A stretch of 5,517 nucleotides of DNA, taken from contig JABFXM010000177.1 in assembly GCA_013361745.1 (NCBI GenBank), forward strand, positions 1 to 5,517, given 5' to 3'. The DNA comes from Gemmatimonadaceae bacterium (lineage in GTDB: Bacteria > Gemmatimonadota > Gemmatimonadetes > Gemmatimonadales > Gemmatimonadaceae). The notes beneath the pieces are model-generated. The model saw only the letters and a program-made list of their open reading frames with translations, had not been told where the DNA came from and did not search any database. Below are positions 1 through 5,503 of this stretch, in pieces. How positions within the stretch are numbered: the first letter of the stretch is position 1; every line of letters starts with the position of its first letter. A program made the translations under genes and the position numbers.

Positions 1-1
1 G

Positions 2-31
2 GGCGACAGGGCGTGGGCCAACCACGCGTGA
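2..31 (+). CDS. Possible C-terminal end of an upstream gene (partial)
   Basis: The frame starting at base 2 reads GDRAWANHA and stops at TGA 29-31. All nine sense codons end in G or C, as in the true genes of this window, so this may be the last few codons of a gene that begins outside it. The stretch is far too short to assign a product, and a chance open frame is a real alternative. Confidence 0.3.
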   Translation, partial: GDRAWANHA

Positions 32-41
32 AAGAAGCGAC

Positions 42-95
42 CAGGGGTCAGGGGTCGGCGACTGCCATGTGGCGGTTGCCGACCCCTGACCCCTG
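42..95. repeat. Long inverted repeat (hairpin) made of heptamer units
   Basis: Bases 42-59 are the exact reverse complement of bases 78-95, an 18-bp perfect stem. Inside it, bases 61-67 and 70-76 pair again with one G-T wobble, and 60/77 is also a wobble, so nearly the whole 54-base element can fold on itself. The outer part of each arm contains two copies of the CCCCTGA-type heptamer in opposite orientations. No T-tract follows, so it is not a classical terminator, although it could act as a 3' end or roadblock for the gene ending near base 31. Confidence 0.8.
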
Positions 96-145
96 ACCCC
101 TGACCCCTGGCCCCTGACCCCTGGTCCCTGACCCCTGACCCCTGT
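83..145. repeat. Nine tandem heptanucleotide repeats, consensus CCCCTGA
   Basis: Nine consecutive 7-base units start at 83, 90, 97, 104, 111, 118, 125, 132 and 139. Five match CCCCTGA exactly. Those at 104 and 118 end in TGG, the one at 125 starts with T, and the last ends in TGT. The array stops five bases before the ATG of the DUF1080 gene. Its first two units are the right arm of the hairpin at 42-95. Seven is not a multiple of three and the units carry TGA, so the array is non-coding on the plus strand. It resembles the short tandem heptamer repeats known between genes in some bacteria, notably cyanobacteria. Slippage could change copy number. Confidence 0.9.
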
Positions 146-150
146 CTCAG

Positions 151-960
151 ATGCCTCCCTACCGCGTCCTCCCCGCGCTCATCGCGACGGCCCTCGCCGC
201 CTGCACACACACGGCCGTGCCTAACGCTTCACCATCTCCCGCCGGCGCACCCAGCGGACCGACGAAGCCCGAGGCGACCGAGTACTACTCGCCTGTGCCG
301 CGCATCGTCACGCCTGGCGCGACCAACGACGCCCCGCCGTCGGACGCGATCGTCCTCTTCGACGGGACGAACCTCGACCAGTGGGTCTCGGCGAAGGATG
401 GCTCACCGGCGGCGTGGAAGGTCGGCGAGGGCGTCGTCACCGTCGTGAAGCCGGCGGGCGACATCCAGACGAAGCGGACCTTCACCGACTACCAGCTCCA
501 CATCGAGTGGCGCATCCCGACCGGCATCACCGGCAGCGGGCAGGCGCGCGGCAACAGCGGGATCTTCCTCGCCTCGACGGAGAATGGACAGCAGGGCTAC
601 GAGCTGCAGGTGCTCGACTCCTACAACAACACCACCTACGTCAACGGCCAGGCGGGATCGATGTACAAGCAGTACCCGCCCCTCGTGAACGCGAACCGCA
701 AGCCCGGGGAGTGGCAGAGCTACGACGTGGTGTGGACCGCGCCGCGCTTCAACGCCGACGGATCGGTCGCGTCGCCCGCGTACGTCACCGTGTTCTTCAA
801 CGGTGTGCTCGTGCAGAATCACGCGCAGCTCAAGGGCGTGACGCTCTACATCGGCACTCCGTACTACAAGGCCCATGGCCCGGCTCCCATCCGCCTCCAG
901 GCGCACGGCGACCCGAGCGATCCGATCTCGTACCGCAACATCTGGGTGCGGGAGCTGTAG
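151..960 (+). CDS. DUF1080 / 3-keto-disaccharide hydrolase family lipoprotein
   Basis: This 269-residue protein is a probable surface or periplasmic lipoprotein. It has one early Arg (R5), a hydrophobic stretch at residues 6-17 and a lipobox LAAC with Cys18. A Pro/Ser/Ala-rich linker runs to about residue 60. The PF06439 concanavalin-like domain then fills residues 67-269, shown by LFDGTNLDQW (69-78), HIEWRIP (117-123), GNSGIFL (134-140), YELQVLDS (150-157), PGEWQSYDVVW (185-195), VTVFFNGVLVQNH (212-224) and PIRLQAHGDP (246-255) before YRNIWVREL at the end. Known members hydrolyse 3-keto-glycosides made by oxidoreductases, but many are untested, so the substrate is not assigned. An in-frame TGA at 136 makes ATG 151 the only sensible start. 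It has no Shine-Dalgarno sequence, because the heptamer repeat occupies that space. The TPR gene follows closely on the same strand. Confidence 0.88.
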   Translation: MPPYRVLPALIATALAACTHTAVPNASPSPAGAPSGPTKPEATEYYSPVPRIVTPGATNDAPPSDAIVLFDGTNLDQWVSAKDGSPAAWKVGEGVVTVVKPAGDIQTKRTFTDYQLHIEWRIPTGITGSGQARGNSGIFLASTENGQQGYELQVLDSYNNTTYVNGQAGSMYKQYPPLVNANRKPGEWQSYDVVWTAPRFNADGSVASPAYVTVFFNGVLVQNHAQLKGVTLYIGTPYYKAHGPAPIRLQAHGDPSDPISYRNIWVREL

Positions 961-1004
961 CGGCGATAGATTTCGGGGGTGCCATTTCCGACTTCCCCCC
1001 GGCC

Positions 1005-1017
1005 GGAGTAGCCGCTG
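1005..1017 (+). promoter_or_regulatory. Shine-Dalgarno and CTG start candidate of the TPR gene
   Basis: GGAG at 1005-1008 lies six bases before CTG 1015-1017, a normal ribosome-binding distance. The CTG is in frame with the TPR gene and lies just after an in-frame TAG at 1009-1011. No ATG, GTG or TTG exists in this frame between that TAG and ATG 1108. ATG 1108 itself has AGGGA only one base upstream, too close for normal use, although GTG 1111 would be better placed. Confidence 0.45.
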
Positions 1018-1107
1018 TCGCCAACGCCTGACGTACCCGGCGAATCCCCCGCCATCCCGCCGGACGACCTCGATCTCGGCGCCGCCGAGGAGCTCGTCCG
1101 GCAGGGA

Positions 1108-1953
1108 ATGGTGCTGCAGAAGGCCGGGCAGCTCGACGAGGCCGACCGACTCTTTCGCCGCCTCCTCGATTCGCGTGATCCCGTCGTCCGCTCGCTCGGC
1201 TGGCGGCACGTCGCCGGCGTCTACCGGCTGCGCTCGGACTGGGCCGAGGCAATCGCCGCGGCGCGGCGCGCGGCGGAGATCGCCGAGCAGGTGGGCATCC
1301 GCGAGCTGTTCGCCGAGGCGCTGAACGCGGAGGCGATCGTGTATCAGATGCAGGGCGACTTCGACCGCGCCGTCCCCCTGCTCGAGCGGATGCTCTACGT
1401 CACCGCCGACCAGAAGGGCAAGGGGATCGCGCTGCAGAACCTCGGCTCGATCGCCGCGCAGCGCGGTGACTTCGAGACCGCGCGACGCCACTTCATGCAG
1501 TCGCACGACTGCTTCCAGCGCGCAGGCTACACGCACGGCGTCGCGTTCGTCCTCAACAACTTCGGCCGCGCCGCGCTCGACCACGCGAACGCGCGCATGG
1601 CGCAGTCGATGCTCCAGAGCGCACTGCAGGCGGCGCGCGACATCGGCGACCGCGACCTCGAGGCGCTCGTGAACAGCAACCTCGCCGAAGCCGCGCTCGC
1701 GCTCGGCGAGACCGACGAGGCGTCGCGGCTGCTCGACGCGGCGCAATCGCGTTTCGCGGCGGAGGGGAATCGTCTGCGCGAGACCGAATGCATGCGACTA
1801 CGTGGCGAGCTCGCGGAGAAGCTCGGCGACCATGCCGGCGCGATCTCGAGCTCCGAGCGGGCGCACGCGGTCGCGACGGAGCTCGACGCGCGGCAGGAGA
1901 TCGAGCGCACCGCGGCGCGACTGCGCGAGCTCCGCGGCGCGGACGGCAAATAG
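1108..1953 (+). CDS. Tetratricopeptide repeat (TPR) protein
   Basis: This 281-residue all-helical protein has no signal peptide or membrane segment, so it is probably a cytoplasmic protein-interaction scaffold. About six TPR-type helix pairs are visible, at roughly residues 30-63, 68-100, 103-140, 143-180, 185-220 and 224-258. Typical pieces are ALNAEAIVYQMQGDFDRAVP, LQNLGSIAAQRGDFETARRH and LAEAALALGETDEASRLLD. No catalytic or DNA-binding domain is attached, so the partner is unknown. The start is uncertain. ATG 1108 falls inside what looks like an earlier TPR helix, and the frame stays open and G/C-ending at third positions back to 1012, where the only start-like codon is CTG 1015, preceded by GGAG at 1005-1008. 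The real protein may therefore be 312 residues long. Only 54 bases would then separate it from the DUF1080 gene, consistent with co-transcription. Confidence 0.85.
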   Translation: MVLQKAGQLDEADRLFRRLLDSRDPVVRSLGWRHVAGVYRLRSDWAEAIAAARRAAEIAEQVGIRELFAEALNAEAIVYQMQGDFDRAVPLLERMLYVTADQKGKGIALQNLGSIAAQRGDFETARRHFMQSHDCFQRAGYTHGVAFVLNNFGRAALDHANARMAQSMLQSALQAARDIGDRDLEALVNSNLAEAALALGETDEASRLLDAAQSRFAAEGNRLRETECMRLRGELAEKLGDHAGAISSSERAHAVATELDARQEIERTAARLRELRGADGK

Positions 1954-1980
1954 AAAGGGCGCCCTCGAGGGCGCCCTTTC
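1953..1980. terminator. Perfect palindrome, probable bidirectional terminator
   Basis: These 28 bases equal their own reverse complement and form a 14-bp self-complementary stem centred on CTCGAG at 1964-1969. The palindrome begins at the last base of the TPR stop codon (1951-1953) and lies 24 bases beyond the stop of the convergent lipoprotein gene. Short T-runs flank it on both strands: TTTCGTTTCG on plus, and TTTCTATTTG read on minus. It therefore probably ends both genes. The U-tracts are modest, so termination strength is inferred. Confidence 0.82.
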
Positions 1981-2004
1981 GTTTCGTCGTCAGGCCGCGT
2001 TCCG

Positions 2005-2604
2005 CTACTCGACGTCGCGCACGTAGGCGACCGCGTAGCCCGAGAAGTGGTCCGTCGCGAAGAACAGCCGCTGGTTGTAGCGGTCGTCCACCGCGGCCAT
2101 GTCCTGCAGGAGCCTGTGGCTCGACTGGTCGATGTACCAGCCGTAGAACTGATGCGCCGTCGGCTCGACGCCGCACATCGAGTAGTCGATCGTCACGACC
2201 ACTGGACGCGCGAACACGTAATGCTCGAACCCCTCGGCCTTCACGTCGACCTCGGCGTAGCCGTTGCCGGGCACGGTGAGGGTGAAGCGCGTCGGCGTAT
2301 TCACGGCGCCGCGCGGGATCGCGACTACGTGGCCGTCGACGCGAAGCAGGCCGCCGCCAGGGCCGATCACGCGGGTCGCCTCGCCGGCGCGCATCCCGGG
2401 GCACGCGAGCAGCTCGGACTGCGCGCCCGCCGGAACGATCGTCACCTGCGAGGTCGTCGCGGCGCCCGCGAGCTGCGCCGCCGGGGTGACGGCGCTCGGG
2501 CCCACGGTCCGGTCAGGAGCCGCGGCCGATTCGCCGCATCCGGCGACCGCGACGAGCGCGGCCGCGAGGGTGATCTGGAGCGACAGTGCTGCGTTCCGCT
2601 TCAT
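2005..2604 (-). CDS. ZU5-like lipoprotein of unknown function
   Basis: From ATG 2604 this is a 199-residue lipoprotein with K2 and R3, a hydrophobic core at residues 5-21 and a VAGC lipobox with Cys23. A low-complexity Ala/Pro/Ser linker reaches about residue 60. The C-terminal part is a beta-rich domain similar to ZU5: GPGGGLLRVDGHVVAIPRGA (81-100), a strand-rich TRFTLTVP (105-112) and a closing DHFSGYAVAY (185-194). Cys68 and Cys144 could form a disulfide outside the cytoplasm. The frame is open to 2676, but the N-terminus up to there is charged and not signal-like. ATG 2616 has GGGAG directly against it, GTG 2610 sits six bases from that GGGAG, and ATG 2604 sits twelve bases away, so the start could be 2610 or 2604. 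No function is known to me. ZU5-like folds usually mediate protein contacts. Confidence 0.75.
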   Translation of the reverse strand: MKRNAALSLQITLAAALVAVAGCGESAAAPDRTVGPSAVTPAAQLAGAATTSQVTIVPAGAQSELLACPGMRAGEATRVIGPGGGLLRVDGHVVAIPRGAVNTPTRFTLTVPGNGYAEVDVKAEGFEHYVFARPVVVTIDYSMCGVEPTAHQFYGWYIDQSSHRLLQDMAAVDDRYNQRLFFATDHFSGYAVAYVRDVE

Positions 2605-2676
2605 GTGCACACGCATCTCCCGGCAGTCGTGCCCGCCGCGTGAGGGTAGTGGTCGGGTTCGGTACAGCTCCCGCAA

Positions 2677-2868
2677 TCTAGACGCATGGGTCCGCCATTG
2701 GGAACGGGACGCAAGAGATTGTAATGAATGGACTTACGACCAGAAAAATGACACTTGCCGGGCCGTTGGTTGGCAGCGCGCCGTCAGGTCAATGTGCCAC
2801 AACGGGTTACGTGTTCAGGGGCTGCACTGCATGAAATAGTGACAGTAGCGCGTGCGACTGCGGACCTG
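2677..2868. other. Intergenic spacer, no gene seen
   Basis: Upstream of the lipoprotein gene and behind the M23 gene's terminator, this spacer has no frame with convincing coding character. It is less G+C-rich than its surroundings, especially at 2710-2755. Besides the TACAAT candidate I see only a weak long-range pairing between bases 2784-2790 and 2863-2869. No RNA fold or repeat could be supported. Confidence 0.6.
2718..2723 (-). promoter_or_regulatory. Candidate -10 box for the ZU5-like lipoprotein
   Basis: Read on the minus strand these bases are TACAAT, one mismatch from TATAAT. They lie about 115 bases upstream of the lipoprotein start at 2604, in a locally less G+C-rich patch. The hexamer 17 bases upstream on that strand, TTTCTG, is a poor -35. 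The site is therefore only a candidate, and it would give a leader of roughly 105 bases. Confidence 0.3.
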
Positions 2869-2904
2869 AAAAAAAGACCCCGGCCTGGTCGCCGGGGGCA
2901 TTTT
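2869..2904 (-). terminator. Rho-independent terminator of the M23 peptidase gene
   Basis: Bases 2878-2884 (CCCCGGC) pair with 2891-2897 (GCCGGGG) around a six-base loop. On the minus strand the stem is followed by TC and then seven T (2875-2869), a textbook intrinsic terminator. It begins about 56 bases past the M23 stop codon. A short T4 at 2901-2904 lies on the plus-strand side, so weak activity in that direction is possible, but no plus-strand gene needs it. It separates M23 transcription from the lipoprotein gene downstream. Confidence 0.88.
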
Positions 2905-2953
2905 GACGAGCGCGGGACGGAGCCCTCGTCTCGTAACTATCGCGGCCGCCGGC

Positions 2954-3904
2954 TCAGCGCGGAGCTCTGCTGCGAGCGGATGGGCTTCGAGACGAAGGGC
3001 GGCCGCGAGCGGGCGACGCGGAAAGCTCGAGCAGCCCGAGCGGGTTCACCGTGAGCGCGCCGTATCGCGCGGCCCAGTGCAGGTGCGGTCCGGTCACCCG
3101 CCCCGTCGCGCCGACGAGGCCGATCCTCTGACCGCGCGCGACCGTGTCGCCCGCGGCGACGAGGGCCTTGCTGAGGTGCATGTACGCCGTGACGATCCCC
3201 TCGCCGTGGTCGACGTACACGACACGCCCGCCGAGATACGTCGTGTCCACCAGCGCGACGACACCGCGATTCGCGGCGCGCACCGGATCTCCACTCGCGC
3301 CGCGGAAGTCGACGCCGAGGTGTCGGCTGCTCACCGTGCCGTTGAAGACACGGCCCTTCCCGAAGCGGCTGGTGATGGTCGAGCTGCGCGGAGCGGTGAA
3401 CGGCTCGCGCCAGAGCCGGGGCGTATCGTGCGAGCGCCGTCCGATCGCGTCCGCGCGCGCGACCTCGCTGTCGACGCGCGCCTGTGTCGCCGAGTCGAGC
3501 GGCTGACCGAATCGCGGCGCGACGTCGAGCTTCTCCGAGGGAGGCGGCAGGGGAGGCGGCTCGATGCTCAGGTGCAGCGTGTCGGCGCGACCGGAAGCGC
3601 GTTCGACGATCGCCTCGATGCGCGTGCTGTCGGTCGAGTCGATGGGGACGGCGCCGATGGCGCGCCAGCCCAACGGCGCGCGGCTGAAGTGCAGCGGCTC
3701 GCCCGCCATCGTGCCGCACACCTCCACGATCGTATCGGCGGGCGCCGCGGAGCCGGGGCCGACGCTGTCGACGAGCGCGAGCCGGACGAGCGTGCCCGGC
3801 GCCGGCGCCGCGGGTTCGACCGCGAGCCGTGCCCGCTGCGCGCCTAACGGCGTGGCGAGCACGACAGCGGCGATGAGCGCGAGCGACAGGGAGTGACGAG
3901 TCAT
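2954..3904 (-). CDS. Exported M23 family metallopeptidase (LytM/peptidoglycan hydrolase type)
   Basis: From ATG 3904 this is a 316-residue exported zinc endopeptidase that probably cuts peptidoglycan cross-links in the periplasm. Residues 1-23 form a signal peptide (R3, hydrophobic 7-20, ending PLGAQ). Residues 25-115 look like a beta-sandwich, followed by a Pro-rich hinge (EPPPLPPP, 115-122). The M23 domain covers about 173-290. Zinc ligands by family analogy are His195 and Asp199 in HLGVDF and His276 in HLHW. His243 (YMHLS) and His274 match the catalytic histidines, and GQRIGLVGATGRVTGPHLHW (258-277) is the classic core. All key residues are present, so it should be active. The last 25 residues are an Arg/Ser/Pro-rich tail beyond the usual domain end. 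The frame is open to 3997, but upstream residues are basic and would bury the signal peptide; GTG 3907 is one codon earlier. Confidence 0.9.
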   Translation of the reverse strand: MTRHSLSLALIAAVVLATPLGAQRARLAVEPAAPAPGTLVRLALVDSVGPGSAAPADTIVEVCGTMAGEPLHFSRAPLGWRAIGAVPIDSTDSTRIEAIVERASGRADTLHLSIEPPPLPPPSEKLDVAPRFGQPLDSATQARVDSEVARADAIGRRSHDTPRLWREPFTAPRSSTITSRFGKGRVFNGTVSSRHLGVDFRGASGDPVRAANRGVVALVDTTYLGGRVVYVDHGEGIVTAYMHLSKALVAAGDTVARGQRIGLVGATGRVTGPHLHWAARYGALTVNPLGLLELSASPARGRPSSRSPSARSRAPR

Positions 3905-4354
3905 CACCGCCCCCAGTGCAGGAAGCGCACGCGGTCTCCCGCGCCGGGAGGTCGGCCAGCGCACGCCGCTCGCGAAATCTGTCCGAGAGTTTGACACTTT
4001 ACGCCGTTTTTCCCGGTCAATTAGTCCGTAGAGATGTGCGGACGAAAAAAAATCCCGATTCCGTGAAAATTAATTCTTGTTCAGGGTTGCTTGTGACATA
4101 AGACACACGTACTTTCTTGCCGCCTGCGTCCCCCCCGCGACGGCAGCTCTGCGCGAAAGCATTCTCTGGTGACCAGGGAAGTACGTCGTTGCGGTCGGGG
4201 TTCGGAGGCGGACAACCAGCTGTCCGTCATTCGCCCCTCAGACTACGCGACGATGCCAGTCTACGAGCGCCGGCTTTTCCTGCGCGCCTCCTCCCGCCCG
4301 CCGTTCCCGGTAGCCGACCGCTGCGCCGATTCGGGCGACGGACCCGAATCCGAC
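3905..4354. promoter_or_regulatory. Divergent intergenic region with A+T-rich core
   Basis: This spacer separates the minus-strand M23 gene from the plus-strand nucleotidyltransferase-fold gene, so it should carry promoters for both. Its core is clearly A+T-rich: about 60 percent over 4021-4100 by my count. A perfect plus-strand TTGACA lies at 3991-3996, but the 17-base spacing gives no good -10 box. A minus-strand TTGACC (reverse complement of 4014-4019) likewise lacks a clear partner. An A8 run (4045-4052) follows a small inverted repeat, GTCCG 4024-4028 with CGGAC 4039-4043, a possible protein-binding site. Bases 4169-4354 stay open in frame with the next gene and may be coding if an earlier start is used. 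Confidence 0.45.
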
Positions 4355-5503
4355 ATGGAAGATGTCTGCGGGGTGATCCTCGCGGGCTCCCACCATTGGG
4401 GGGACGGGCAGTTCGAGCGCATGCTGCGCGGCCCGCTGGTGCCGGTCGCGCAGAAGCCGATCATCCGCTACGCGACGTCGTGGCTGCAGAGCGCCGGCGT
4501 GCGCTACGGGGTGATCTGCGCCAACGGCGCGACGGGGAGCGTTCGCGGCGCGCTCGGTGACGGCTCGGCGTTCGGGCTCGCCCTCGACTACGTCGAGGAC
4601 GTCGAGCCGCGCGGGCCGGCCGGCTGCGTGCACGACGCGGCTCGGCGCTCGCACGCCAGCATCTTCGTCGTCGTCGAGGGGTGCATGATCCCCTCGGTCG
4701 ATCTCCGTGCGCTGATCGCCGCGCACCGCCTCTCCGGCGCTGCCGCGACCGTGGTCGTCGAGGTGGAGCGCCGCCGCCGCATGGTCGGCTCGCAGGCGCA
4801 CAGCCCCGGGGGGATCTACGTCTTCGACCGGCGCGTCCTCGAGTCGGTGCCCGCGCGCGGGTATCACGACATCAAGGAAGGACTGGTCGAGCGGCTGTAC
4901 AAGGCGGGGGAGCGCGTCCTGATGCACGAGGTCATGGGCGTCGCCCCGCGCGTGCTCGACTTCGCGACCTACGCGTCCGTCAACCAGTGGATGATCTCGC
5001 GCACCGTGGAGCGTCCGGGGACGATGTCCGGCTACGCGCGCGTCGGCTCGGCGCTCGTCCATCCGACGGCCGAGGTGCATGCGTCGGCGCGCTTCATCGG
5101 CCCGGTGATCGTCGGTCCCGGAGCTTGCGTCGAAGCGAACGCGGTGGTCATCGGCCCGGCCTCCATCGGCGCGCGCTCGCGCATCGCCGCCGGCGCCACC
5201 GTGTCGCGGTCGGTGGTCTGGGACGATTGCGCCGTCGGCGCCCAGGCGATCGTCGACGCCTCCCTTCTCGCGAATGGAAGCATCGTCGCGCCGAACGAGC
5301 AGGTGTTCGGCGACGTGCGGGTGTCCGCCGCGCGCCGTCCGCGGCAGTCGCAGATCGCGTGGCTGGTCGGTGCGCCGGCGCGTCGCGCCGCCCGCGTCGC
5401 GCAGGCGGCGCAGCCGCCGGTGAAGGTGCCGAAGGGCTTCGACTTCCTCGATCGCAGCGCGTGGATGCGCGAGCGCGTCCGGACGCCGCCGCCGGCCCCG
5501 TGA
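4355..5503 (+). CDS. Nucleotidyltransferase-fold protein with left-handed beta-helix, probably degenerate active site
   Basis: From ATG 4355 this 382-residue protein has the layout of NDP-sugar pyrophosphorylases: an N-terminal nucleotidyltransferase domain (about 1-215) and hexapeptide repeats forming a left-handed beta-helix (about 225-325). Matching landmarks are GVILAG (6-11), PLVPVAQKPIIRYATSWL (27-44), VDLRALIAAH (115-124), GGIYVF (152-157) and LDFATY (201-206). The usual GGxGTRL...PKP loop is replaced by GSHHWGDGQFERMLRGP (11-27). The usual metal-binding Gly-Asp is Gly109-Cys110 in VVVEGCMIP. It may thus be a non-catalytic or regulatory paralogue, or belong to a divergent subfamily. 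The frame is open back to GTG 4169, with ATG 4253 also possible. ATG 4355 is preferred because the fold begins there, but none of the three has a good Shine-Dalgarno sequence. A basic tail ends the protein. Confidence 0.8.
   Translation: MEDVCGVILAGSHHWGDGQFERMLRGPLVPVAQKPIIRYATSWLQSAGVRYGVICANGATGSVRGALGDGSAFGLALDYVEDVEPRGPAGCVHDAARRSHASIFVVVEGCMIPSVDLRALIAAHRLSGAAATVVVEVERRRRMVGSQAHSPGGIYVFDRRVLESVPARGYHDIKEGLVERLYKAGERVLMHEVMGVAPRVLDFATYASVNQWMISRTVERPGTMSGYARVGSALVHPTAEVHASARFIGPVIVGPGACVEANAVVIGPASIGARSRIAAGATVSRSVVWDDCAVGAQAIVDASLLANGSIVAPNEQVFGDVRVSAARRPRQSQIAWLVGAPARRAARVAQAAQPPVKVPKGFDFLDRSAWMRERVRTPPPAP

Noticed and set aside
42..145. Heptamer repeats as a CRISPR array
   Set aside because: Units are seven bases, directly adjacent and without spacers, so they are a simple tandem repeat.
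975..999. GGGGG/CCCCC pairing between the DUF1080 and TPR genes
   Set aside because: Only five pairs with a 15-base loop and no T-tract follow, so it is not a credible terminator and does not argue against co-transcription.
403..1746. Long open frame on the minus strand (447 codons)
   Set aside because: It lies antisense to the DUF1080 and TPR genes, both well supported by motifs. Its product is Arg/Ala/Val-rich with no recognisable domain, as expected from a mirrored G+C-rich gene.
1553..2404. Minus-strand open frame of 283 codons across the TPR and lipoprotein genes
   Set aside because: It spans the palindromic terminator and two convergent genes, and its translation is Arg-rich low complexity, so it is a composition artefact.
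2755..3054. Plus-strand open frame of 99 codons
   Set aside because: It crosses a strong minus-strand terminator and the end of the M23 gene and has no ribosome-binding site or recognisable product.
2903..3847. Plus-strand open frame of 314 codons opposite the M23 gene
   Set aside because: The minus strand here encodes a complete M23 active site and signal peptide. The plus-strand product is Arg/Ala/Asp-rich with no domain.
3991..4023. TTGACA with CAATTA as a sigma-70 promoter
   Set aside because: The -35 hexamer is perfect, but the best A+T-rich hexamer is 21 bases away and a poor -10 match, so I did not list it as a separate promoter.
3916..4101. Plus-strand 61-codon frame in the divergent spacer
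   Set aside because: Its codon use does not match the neighbours, it runs through the A+T-rich promoter-like core, and it has no Shine-Dalgarno sequence or motif.
4238..5080. Minus-strand open frame of 280 codons opposite the nucleotidyltransferase-fold gene
   Set aside because: Its product is rich in Asp, His and Arg without motifs, while the plus strand shows a coherent two-domain protein.
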